Assembly (NCBI GenBank): GCA_000727475.1
Contig: KL647288.1
Location: forward strand, 8,087,414 to 8,151,413
Origin: Sarcocystis neurona
Taxonomy: Eukaryota > Apicomplexa > Conoidasida > Eucoccidiorida > Sarcocystidae
Direction: 5' to 3'
DNA length: 64,000 nt
The notes under the pieces were generated by a model. It searched no databases. It saw only the letters and a program-made list of their open reading frames with translations, and was not told where the DNA came from. Shown piece by piece: positions 23,135 through 34,100 of the stretch (its first letter is position 1; every line of letters starts with the position of its first letter). A program made the translations under genes and the position numbers.

Positions 23135-24643
23135 GTGCGTGGCTTCCTCGCTTCCTTGGGTCTCTTTTTCTCACTTTGTCTATTAAGACATGTACACGAA
23201 TCTTGGTCTATACATATAAAAGGACAAACTATCTCACTCTCTGTCTATATATATATATATAGCTACATCTGTGTGGCTATATTCGTCCGCTTCTTCGCTT
23301 CTGGATACACACATGTATGTGTGTATACACGAATATATTTACACACATATAGGCGCCGGTAGCTTGTGTCCGTAGATGTCCATATAATATGTGTATATAT
23401 ATACATACAGGTACATATGTGTGTGTGTATCCAGACTCTGTATCTGCTCGTGGTAATAAATATCCTCTACGTACAGATGTACGTACGTCGATGTATATCT
23501 ATATATATATGTATATGTAGGGGTACAGAGGTGTGGCTTTCTGTGCTTGCTTCTTTGTGTAAAAAAGGCTCGATCATCATCTCTTCGTATGCATCCACGC
23601 TTCTGCCTTATATATGTATATATATGTATCTGTGTGTGTGTGATGTGTGTACGTGCCTCTTCGGTGTGTAAAAAGGTATGCACTGGACATACATATCTCC
23701 ATATATATATATATACATGTATATATATGTGTGTATATATATATGTATACATATGTACAGGTATTTCAAGGATTCTTACAAATTTGTGAATTTGTATATA
23801 AATGCATTGTACATCGACGCACGTATAGAGATATATAATACCTACACAAGTGAATGTGTAGATGTGATTTTGTTCGCACCAGTATGAGCCACCATAGAGA
23901 TACGCATATCTATCTATCTATCTATCCATCTATCTATCTAGTATATATATATATATATATATATTTGTATACGTATGCATGTGTATACCCAAGGTAGATG
24001 TCACGGTAGATTTTCTTTCGAAAGGGATATGCTGGAGGAGCTCCCGGAGGAAGCGCGAGCTGGGCTGCAGCTGCCCGCGGTTGCTGCTGCGGCTGCGCTG
24101 TGTGTACTGGTTGTGGGCTTGTCTTCTTGTGCGTGGCTGCCGTGCTTAAGCGGATGTGGACGTGCCCCTGCTGCTGCGACGTGGACTGCTTCCCCGTTGT
24201 CGTTGCCTTCCACGCTGCTGCGTTGTTGCTGTTGCCGATGCTTCTGCTGCCCCGCTGCTCCGAAGGTGACGCGCTGCTGCTGCTCTTCCCCCCGGGTCCT
24301 AGGACTGCTGCTGCTGTGGGAGTGGCCGCGGGTGCGTGTCCACCCCCACGTTTTATTGCTGCTTTATCTTCTGGCCTCTGTACGTTGCACGTATATATAC
24401 TATATGCACGCACAGACACGTACATCAATGTATAGGGACATATATATAGAGAGAGGTGTACTGCTTATGGTGGGCTGCTATTAGTGCGACGGCGTCGTGT
24501 TGGTGTTGATGCTGCTGCAGTGCTGCTGTGGTTGACACTGTTATTTGCTGCTGCTGCTGCTGCCACTGCACATACTTTTGCTGGTGGTGGTGGTGCTTCT
24601 ACTTGCTGCTGGTGGTGCTGGTTCTCTGCTGCTGCTGCTACAG
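23135..24643 (+). other. Kinase gene intron 6
   Basis: The first 850 bases are AT/GT microsatellite, with a TCTA run. From about 24,080 the sequence becomes CTG-rich up to the acceptor GCTACAG. A short coding-like stretch at 24,010-24,080 (including FSFERDMLEELPEEARAG) may be an extra or alternative exon, but its phase does not fit the favoured neighbours. Confidence 0.5.
23907..23942. repeat. TCTA microsatellite
   Basis: About nine TCTA units with one TCCA interruption, followed directly by a TA run. Confidence 0.9.
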
Positions 24644-24990
24644 CGACGAGCGTCCTGACGAACTTCTTCAAATACATAACCTCCTTTAGGAAGCCGCAGG
24701 CTCCCGCAGAGAAGGCGACAGGCGGCGGGGCTGCCGCGGCATGTGGCGCGGCTGCTGCTCCTCGGCACTCCACCAGCAGCAGCAGCAGCAGTAATGAGAC
24801 CGCCAGCAGTGGGGCTGTTAAGCGGGTACCACTACCAGCAGCAACGTTCAACAAGCAGCGCTTCCGCATTGCGCTGGGGCCCTCGATGACGTCTCGTTCT
24901 CTCCAGCCTTCCAGAAGTGAGACGCCTGCAGCTTCCCCTCAAGACATTATATATATGCGTATCCGTACAAGTATATATGTATGGGCATAA
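24644..24990 (+). CDS. Kinase gene, probable last exon (C-terminal tail)
   Basis: The acceptor GCTGCTGCTACAG ends a CTG-rich tract, and phase 1 entry matches exon 6. The exon reads TSVLTNFFKYITSFRKPQAP, an Ala/Ser-rich stretch, then a basic segment with KQRFRIALGPSMTSRS, to a TAA at 24,988. The last 15 residues come from AT-rich sequence, so a donor near 24,917 (GTGAGA) with a further exon is possible. With this exon the seven pieces add up to a whole number of codons, giving about 4,306 residues. Confidence 0.5.
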
Positions 24991-25538
24991 GCCATATATA
25001 TATATATATACACGTGAAGGACCATTAGTCTGGGTTTCTATACGTGTCTTTACGTCTTTGACGTATTCAGGATATGCCGTCCCTGGTTCTTCCTCCGAGT
25101 GTATCTGTACCTACGTATGTATATATATATATATGTATATATCTAGTGTGTACAATTATATATGTCTATACATATGTTCACGTCCATATATATATATATA
25201 TATATATAGCCCTGTGTCTCTGTGTCTCGCTGTGAATATGTATACGTCTATCGCTCTACCTGCGACGGTGGGACGTATGGCGGGACGTACGCGTGCTGAA
25301 TACTTTTTTGTGTATCCGTGCCCCTCCTCCACGTAATCACCACGCGTGTGCACACGCCCCACAGAAAGACAGCAACAAAACTTCTTGAATATTTGTTGCC
25401 ACGTCGATTGTGAAGATCGACCAAAACAAGTAGCGAATGAACATGTGCGCACAGAGATGCTTCCTTGTCGACGTCAGCTGAACCTACAATAGCTGTAGAG
25501 AAACGTGGGCGAACAGCAGATTATGTGGACGCACATAG

Positions 25539-26262
25539 GGGTCAGTAGAGCCTGTACTACATATATATATGTATACGTACACACCTATATGTATATAATT
25601 ATAGAGAGGCAAAGGTAGAAGTAGCGTTGGTCAATGGAGCATATAATACGTATTGATATAGAGGCAGATATAGATAAGAGTCTGCGAAAGAGAGATCGTA
25701 TGTACAGGTCGGCCAGTGGAGCGTCTAATATATATACATTTATATAGATGTATGTGGAAGGGATGTATGTACAGGTTGGTCACTGGGGCATCCAATATAT
25801 ATATATATATATATCAATAGATACGTAAGCGTAGACGGAGCAGGTATTACATGTCCGCAGGGATCAGTGAAGCGCTTAATATATATTTACATATGGCAAT
25901 GTATCGGGACGAGGTGTCGTATGTACACACGTCGTGGTCCGTCAAGCGTCCAGTACACACATAAATATATATATATATATGCAGAGAGAGAGAGAAAGAG
26001 GTGTGTGAGTATAGATGGGCCGATGGAGCGTATATATATATATAAATACATCGGGAGGAGATATACCCAGTGGTCCCTCGATCGCCATATATACACATAT
26101 TTATATAAGTTGAGAGAGAGAGAGGTATTTGAGTATAGACGATGGAGGGGAATTGCATGTACATCCTGGCCGTGGGCGCGTACTCTATACATATGTGTAA
26201 GACTATATTGGGACGAGGTATTATATGCGCACATACAGGAGTCCGTGGAGCGTCTAATATAT
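25539..26262. repeat. Diverged tandem repeat, unit of about 65-100 bp, about nine copies
   Basis: A core resembling GGTCAGTGGAGCGTCTAATATATA recurs near 25539, 25626, 25711, 25774, 25861, 25935, 26013, 26069 and 26240. It is often preceded by GTATGTACA or GGGACGAGGTGT-like sequence. Copies differ at many positions, so the array is old. Confidence 0.7.
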
Positions 26263-27379
26263 ATGTGGAGGTGGAGACGAAGGAGGTCCATATGTACGTC
26301 TGTAATGTACACATAGATACATACATATACTCCGTGCATGCGTTGGCTTTCTGTTTTCTCGTGAGTCGCCGGCGTCCGACAGCAGAAACAGAAGAAGACG
26401 AAGTGACATCTCTCTATCATTTCTTCGTTGTGTGTGTGTGTGTGTCCGTGTATACACCTGTTCACGTCTGCGTGGCGAGAATTCAACAGGCGCAGGCAGA
26501 GACACACATATTTACCTTGTCCACCCAAGACGCGCATGTACCAGTCTCTCTCATACGTAGACAGACAAAAGTTCCCGCGCTTGACAGTGGCGTGGTCACG
26601 TTGTCGCTGTGTACGTCGGACGCAGCAGCTCGCCGTTTTTTTGCATGCGCACGTGTAGGGACACGTGCGTTCTTCCGCCGGCTCCCGGTCTTCTCCGCGT
26701 TTCGACTGGTCCAGCAGACCGGTCTTGGGGCACTGTGCGGCGTCTGTCCGAGGAGTAGAGGAAAAGCGTCGCGTCCGTAGAATACGCAGAGTTGCGTTCG
26801 TCTCTCTCTCTCTGTATACATTCCGTCTGGCGAGAAGAAGAAGAGACCCGGAAGCTTCTGCAGAGGCGTCTCTGCGCACTCGTGCAGGGAGGGGCAGGGG
26901 TGGTGCAGGAGGTGGCGCCTCCGTCGGACAGACAGAGCGAAAGAGCTAGCTGGGTGTGCATGCTTTTCGCCTATACAAATGCAGAAACGAGTAGTAGGGG
27001 AGACGTGTGTGGGCGGGGGTGGGGGTATCCCTACCGCCCTGCAGAGGCATATGCACCTGCACCAGACTGGTGACTCTGTGCTGCTGAGGGGGTTCTGCAC
27101 GGCACGTCGCGGGAGGAGGACGTGCGTGGCAGATATCCGTCCACGTTTACAGAGACACTTCCTACCGGCCGACGCACGCGTGTCGAAACGGAGCTGCAGA
27201 CGTGCATGCGTGTGCAGAGAATTATGCGCCACTCCTTAGTTTGTGCACCGCATGCAGCGCTGCGGACAGGTGTCTCCATGCATGCAGAGATACACGCGCA
27301 CGCACACCTGCATGCAGCCTTGCGTGTGTACGGTCATATATACGGTTGCACGTCAGAAGACATACGTGTGTGCCTGTGC

Positions 27380-27480
27380 GTACATGCGTGCACATATACA
27401 ACTTGCGTGTATATGCGTGCCTACGTACATGCATGCGTATACGTTATGTATGCGTACGTACATGCACGCATGCCTGGGTT
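27380..27480. repeat. Alternating purine-pyrimidine tract (Z-DNA prone)
   Basis: The stretch is dominated by GTGCGTACATGCATGCGT-like sequence, with purine and pyrimidine alternating over most of about 100 bases and many CG, TG and CA steps. Confidence 0.6.
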
Positions 27481-27726
27481 TGATTACGTCTACATGCCTC
27501 CACATGCAGGCGCTCATAAATATATGCAATACATGCCGACGTATACATAGACACCTATGGACATACACACATACATAAGCATGGCGGGACGACGTATTTA
27601 TTACGTGTGCAACGTTTCTCAGCACACAGACGGACCCGCGCGCGTATAGGTGATTTGCATTTCTACGCCGCCGCCTATCTGTGTATGCGGAGAATGATAT
27701 CTATAGATAAATTTTAGGCGTGCTTG

Positions 27727-28040
27727 TGTATCTCTGCATATATATATAAATACATATGGAAGTTGTATAGCTGTCTGCGTATGTCTACATATATATATAT
27801 GTATATATATAAACATATGTGTATACCTTATATAGCTGTTTGTGTATCTCTCTCTCTCCCTATATATATATATATATATATGTACACAAACATGTGTATA
27901 TAAAGTTTATAGCTGTTTGTGTATCTCTACATATACATGTATATACATATATGTATATATACATATGTATATAAGTTTTGTAGCTGTTTGTATATCTCTC
28001 TATATATAGACATACGTATGTATGTTTTATAGCAGTTTGT
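27727..28040. repeat. Tandem repeat of about 70 bp ending at the orphan gene
   Basis: TATAGCTGTTTGTGTATCTC and its variants recur near 27765, 27832, 27908 and 27980, with a decayed copy near 28028. Each is followed by a TA-rich tail. The array stops where the orphan ORF begins, so it occupies the likely promoter or 5' UTR. Confidence 0.75.
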
Positions 28041-28103
28041 TTGATATGTAGAGGTGCAGCAGTGTGTCTGTGCCGCTTCTGCGGTTGTTGCAATTGTGTT
28101 GCG

Positions 28104-31100
28104 ATGAAACCAGTGGGAGAAGGGCCGGTGGCGCTAACGCGAGGAAGCCACTCCAGCAACAGGACGAGCAGCAGCAGCGGCGGCAGCGGCATGTGCTGCA
28201 GTGATACTCTGCCTGCTGGACGAGGATCGCTAACTCCGCGTCCAGCAGCAGCGACACTTTCGCTGGAGCAGCAGCAGCAGCAGCAGGAAGGGAGCGAACA
28301 GGAGCAGCAGCATCGAGGAGAGTACCAGTTGCAGGCGGAGGACAGACAGCAGCCGGGGCAGCAGCCCGTCGCCAACGTTGTCTCCTTGGGGGGGTCTGCG
28401 TGCTCAGCAGCAGCAGAGGCTGCCCGTGCTGCTGTTTCTGCTCCACTTGTCTCCCCGGCGCCTGTCGAAGCCAGCGGCAACAGCGGCTGCAGCAGCAAGA
28501 CGTGGGTAGACGCTGGCGGAGGAGGCATCAGCAGCAACAGGGCAGCGGGCTTTAGGAGGAGAGCGGAAGCTGCAGACCCGGCAGCAGAAGTCGAAGCAGC
28601 GGTGCTTCATGGAAAGCAGCCTGTGACGTTTGCTGCAGATGACTGCAGCAGCACGGCCGAAGCTGCTGCTCATCCAGGAGGCGGGGCGACAGCAGCAGCA
28701 ACAGGGAAGGACGAAGAAGCACAAGCGTCACCAGATCTGATAGCTGTAGCAGAGGCAGCCGCAAACGAGACTGCAGGAGGCGGGACGGCGCAGGCCGCAA
28801 CTGCAGCAGCAGGAGCAATAAACACGGCCGTCGACTCGACCGCGCAGCAGCAGCACGCATCTGGGGGAGAGCAGCAGCAGCTGCTGCAGCAACCGCAGCA
28901 GGGAGAGCAGGAGAAGGAGCAGCAGGAGGAAAAAGAGGAAGCTGGCGACCAGTCGAAGTGCGGTAGAGACCCGCTCGCCAAAGCGGAAGAAGAAGGAGGA
29001 GGAACATCCGCAGGTAACGTCTATTTCTGGGAGCGTCTGCTGTCTCAGATTACCACCAGTCGCTGGCGTGCTGCTGCTCCTGATAGTGCGGCTGTTTCTG
29101 CTGCCGCTGTTACCCCTGCTGCTGCTCCTCCTCCTCCAGCTGCTCCTGCTCCTGCTGCAAGTGCAGCTTTTCCTGTCTCGGCGGCTACTTCTCCCGCCGC
29201 TGGCGCTACTGCCGCTGCGCGGCCCATGTCTGTTGCGGCAGAAGTTCAGGTGCTGGCGTGCAGCAGGAGTCGACGCAGCACCGTCGACCGTGTGCAGCCT
29301 GTGTTGCTGCTGCGGCTGCATGCAAACAACAGCGGGCTGCCTGATGCTGCTGCGGCTGCAGCTGACAGTCCTGCTGGGCCCGGTGGCACCACACGCCGTA
29401 GCAGCAGCAGCGGCAGTAACAGAAGAGGCAGCAGCAGCGCGAAGAACAGCAGCAGCAGCACGAGAAACAGCAGCAACAGCGGCTTACGTATGTCCCCTGC
29501 AGGACGTGGTACTACGCAGGAGGAGCCGCTGTCTACGCTTTCCCTAGCGGCGACATGCCCAGCAGCAGCAACACCTCCCTTCGCACCAGAAACTGTTGCA
29601 GCAGTGAGAAATGCAGAAGAAGCAACAGCAGCAAGTAATCTACTAATGAAACGACGAACAGGAGCTGTTGCGGGGCCGTCTGCAGCAACAGCAGCAGCGG
29701 AGGTTGACCGACTCGCTACCGGAGCAAGTACTTGCAGCAAGCCGCCCGTGGCTCCCGCAGCAGTCGTCAGTCCAGCAGTCCAGGCGGCGTTAGCGTCGTC
29801 CCTGGTGAAACTGCCGCCAGGAGCAGCGGCAGCAGCGGGACTTCATCCAACACCTGTGGCGAGTTTTACGCCGACGTCGGCAGCGCGATCGCATGCAGCA
29901 ACAGCAGGAACAACAGTTGTCCGGCTGCCTCGCCCTCCGCTTCCTTTTGCTGCAGCAGCAGCAGCAGCGGCGAGACCGCCAGACTCTCCGCTTCCCCATT
30001 CTTCTTCCGCGGGAGCAAGAACAGCAGTGCTGCTCTCTCCAACAGCAACAGCAGTGGCTGTGCGAGGAGGAAGCAGGTGCGCCGTTGCAGGCGGGCCGTT
30101 CCGGTCCACGCGACGCAGCCTCAGCAGCAGCTGCAGAAGAAGAGAGGCCCACAGCAGACGCAGCAGCATTGGCAGCAGTCCGTCCAGCAGCAGCAACAGG
30201 GCGCTCAGTCTTTACGCTGTTGCTTTTCCGCAGAGAATGGACGACACAGAAGGCGGAGAAGGAAGGCGAAGCGGAATAACGCTGTATGCAGAGGCCGCCC
30301 TACGCCGCAGTGACGGCACAACAGGGAGCAGCAACGGCAGCGCAGGTTTGGGCAGTGACGGCAGCAACGAGATGAGGAGCAGCAGCAGCGGAGAGGGGAA
30401 CGACAGCCTGTTAAGGAGAAGTGCAACCCTCAGCAGCGGCAGTGGCGCCCACGGGACTCCCTCAACTGCTCCTGCTGCTGCTGCTGCCACACCTGCTGCT
30501 CCGAGCGTTGGCGATGCGCTGCTGTCGCTGCTGCGACGTGCTACTGGCCGGCCCCCACCACCAGCAGCAGCCACGCCTGATCCGGGTACTGCAGCACGTG
30601 CGGTGGGAAGCGATCTGGACGCCGACCACGCCCGTCGCTGCAGCGTCTCCTGCAACGGTTCTGAACCGTCGTCCTTCGCAGAAGCAAAGGCCCCGGCATC
30701 CCCTCTTCCTCCCACGGGAAGCGACAACGCCTGGGCCACTGCTGGCAGGGATAGCGGCACAGGCAGCGGCAGCGACGCAGGGACCAGCGGTAGCAGCGCA
30801 GGCAGCAGCAGCACCACCGCAGGCAGCAGCAACGACAGTAGCACAGGCAGCAACAGCAGCAGCGCAAGGAGCAGTGGCAGCAACAGAGGGGACAGCATGG
30901 AGTTTACTGCAGCCGGCAGCAGCGACGCTGCCATGGCTGGCAGCAGGAGTCCCAGCGGCGACAGGCGCTGTAGCAGCAGCGGCGGCGGGCTAGCAGAAGA
31001 GAGGTCTGTTTCTTCGGCGGGAGCGAGTGCTTTGCCGCAGACTGCACCAGCTGAAACTGCCGTAGCTGCTGCTGTCACTGCAGGGGTGCAGCGGTATCTG

Positions 31101-34100
31101 GCACAACGGCAGCAAATGGAAGAAGCAGCAGCCATAGCAGCGCGGATACCGGCGAAAGCAGGAGCAGAAGCAGCAGGAGATCGTCACAGGAGAACGGAGG
31201 CGGAGGAGGAGGAACAGCCGCAAGAAAGCCGAGCTGTGTCTTCTGCTACAGCTGCTGCTGTAGCGCCGCCCTACAGCGGCTTCCGGTGGTGGCTGCGCAG
31301 CAGCGCTTCTGCTGCTGTTTGTAAGTCGCCAGCATCTGCTGGTGGTGCTGCCGCTGCATGTCCGGCTGCTTCACCTGGTCCCGCTGCTGCACCAGGTCCG
31401 GCTGCATGTGGAGGTGCCGTAGTCAATCCGCCACCTGCTGCAGCGTCTGCTACTGCTGTCGGTTTCGCTGCGGGAGACTTCCCGGCATGTTCCTCGCCGC
31501 GTCTTCTTGCTGCAGGCACCTCCGGCGACCTGGCAGCAACACCAGATGCGGAACTCTCTGCTGCTTCTCTCTTTGCTGCTTCTGCTGCTGCGGCAACGCG
31601 CAAAGAGGAAGATGCCGTTCGGGATGACTGCTCAGCAACAGCAGAGAGCGAGAGGAGGCTGCAGCTACTGCTGGATAGTTGCTGCGCAGACACCAGCGCT
31701 ATGAACGGCAGCAGCGGGGACGCGCGCGGAAGTTTCTGGGGGGAAAGCATCAGCAGCAGCCCTTGCAGCAGCAGCAGCAGCCCTCGCAGGAGCAGCAGCA
31801 GCCCTCGCAGCAGCAGCACTGCCTGCAGGAGCAGGTTTGCGTACAGCAGTGCCAGCAATGCGTGCGGCTCCAGCAGCAGCCGCAGCGCGTCTAACAGTGA
31901 CTATCGCACCTGCAGCAGTAGCGACAACCACGCTGTGTCTCTCCGCAGCAGCGACTCCTCGGGCGGCAACCTCGAGGCCCACTACTGCAGCAGCTTCCTT
32001 CTTGATAGTAGCGACAGCTGCAGGACCGGCCAGAGCGAGAGCGGCGGCTGTAGCTACATGTGGAAGCGTGAGCAGAAGGAGGAGGGGAAGGTTGGCAGCG
32101 GCAGGAACAGCTCCAGCACAAGAATAGACAGGGACATCGGCTCCGGAGTCAGCAGTGTCCGGGATGACAGCAGCAGCAGTGGCAGATGCTGCGGGGGGGC
32201 CGGATGCCGCAGCAGCGTCGTCTGCAGGGGGAGAGAATGGCTGAGTACGCCGGGCAGCTTAACGCAGCAGCGAGCGGACTGCCCCACGTCGCTTCCGACG
32301 CACTTACCGCTTCGCCAGCTGCCAAGTGATCAGGAAGCGTGTGTTTCTGCTGCTGCTGTGCGGGTAGAAGGTATGTGCACAGGACCCAGTGGGGACGCAG
32401 GAACAGCAGCCGTGGCCTGGGAGGGTGGGGAGACCGCGGGGGCATCTCGGAGGGAAATGGCTGTCGACGCGGCAGCAGCAACAGCGGGTAGGGACGCGCC
32501 AGGGAGGAGAATCGTCGAAGTCGAGGCAGCGTCAGCAACACGACGTGCGGCGGCGGGGAAGGCCGACAGAGAGTGCGGGTCCAGCGTCTCACGCAGCGAT
32601 GGAGCTGCGGCACCGCCAGCTGGCAACACGGCAGCAGCAGCAGAGGTGACACCAGGGGCAGCAGCAGATCAGGTAGCAGCCGCAACAGCAGGGGAGGACG
32701 CAGCTGCACGAGCAGTGCGGGAAACAACAGCAGCAGGGCAACCTCTTCCCGGATATGCGAATCCGTTTCCCAGGGAGGGGATGTGGGCAGCAGGAGCACC
32801 TTCGGACGAGGAGGAAAACCAGGCATTCATTTGTTCTGAGGCAGCCGCTGGGGGAAGTGGTGAGCGACAGCAGCAAGAGCAGCAATTACAGCAGCTGCCG
32901 CTATCTCGCTCTCACGTCGTGGTCTGTCGACCATATGTTTCTCTTGCTGCCGCTGCTGTGGCTGAGCGCCGTACTGGAGGACGCACGCCACAGAACCAGC
33001 AACAAAACATCGCAGCAGGAGCACCTGCTGCTGCTTCGCAGTCTGCTGCAACACACGGTGACAGCAGTGCACCTTCTCGTGCTTCTCTTCTTCCTCTCTG
33101 TGGTTCTCCTGCAGCAGTAACAGATAAATCACCAACCCGTGGCGGCCTCTTCTTCTCGATTCCTGCTGCTCCTCTTCCCGCGGCTGCTGCTGGGGACTGG
33201 CAAGGTCATGCGCCCACTGCTGCCGCTGCCTCGACGGCGACGACGCTCGCTGCAGCTGCTGGTGCCGCTGCGAATCGAGCAGCAGACGCTTGCTGGTTGA
33301 GCTGCACTTCTGCGGAGCAATCATCCCACAGCAGCAGCAGCGGTGACTCGGTGCTGCTGTCCCCTCCGCCGTGGTCTGATAAAGTTCGAGCTGATGTCCC
33401 TTCTGCCACGTTGGGAACTAGACTTCCTGCTCCTCCTGCGTCTGTTTCTTCCTCTTTTTTCATGTCAGAGTTTTCTGGCGCGGTTGCCGTTGGCTTTCCC
33501 TGTGGGGAAGACGGCACTGACTCAGCGTCGGCGACAGTTTCGACACCAGCAGCAGCAGCTTTCTCCAGAGCAGCAGGAGGAGCAGCAGGAGGAGCAGCAG
33601 CAGCTACAGACGCAGGTAAGGTAGCGGCAGCAAGGGCGACGAGCCGAAGAGCAGCCGCCGCAGCAGAAGCGGCGCCAGCAGCAGGACGCGCGGCGACAGC
33701 GGCAGCTGCAGCAGGGTGGAGCGCAGAGGGGAGCTCCGTTTCCGAGAAAAAGGAGCGTCTAGCAAAGCAGCAGTACGTCCTGCAGTTGCACCAGCAGCAA
33801 CTTCTGACTGCGGACCGACAGCAGCGGGACATCCGTCAAGGACAGCTGGACTTGCAGCAGGAGCAGCTACACCCGGTAGAGGAGCGCGCGCCACTTGCAG
33901 CAGCAGCCGCAGAGCAGCAACGGCAACAGGAGCGTCAGCAGTTATTCCTGGAGTACGAACAGCAGCTGCTGGCGGTAGAGAGGCCGAATGCAGCGGTACA
34001 GGAGGAGCCACGGCGGACGACAGGGAGAGACAGCGGAGCAGCAACAAGGCAGAATGCTACTAACTCCCAGCAGTCAGGCAGTGCTGCTCAAGTATCGCCT

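Larger units (their letters stand above)
24991..28103. other. Intergenic spacer, AT-rich with repeats
   Basis: The spacer contains AT/GT microsatellites, the tandem repeats listed separately, and a less repetitive, mid-GC island at 26.3-27.25 kb in which several frames are open but none shows a motif or a consistent exon signal. Confidence 0.6.
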
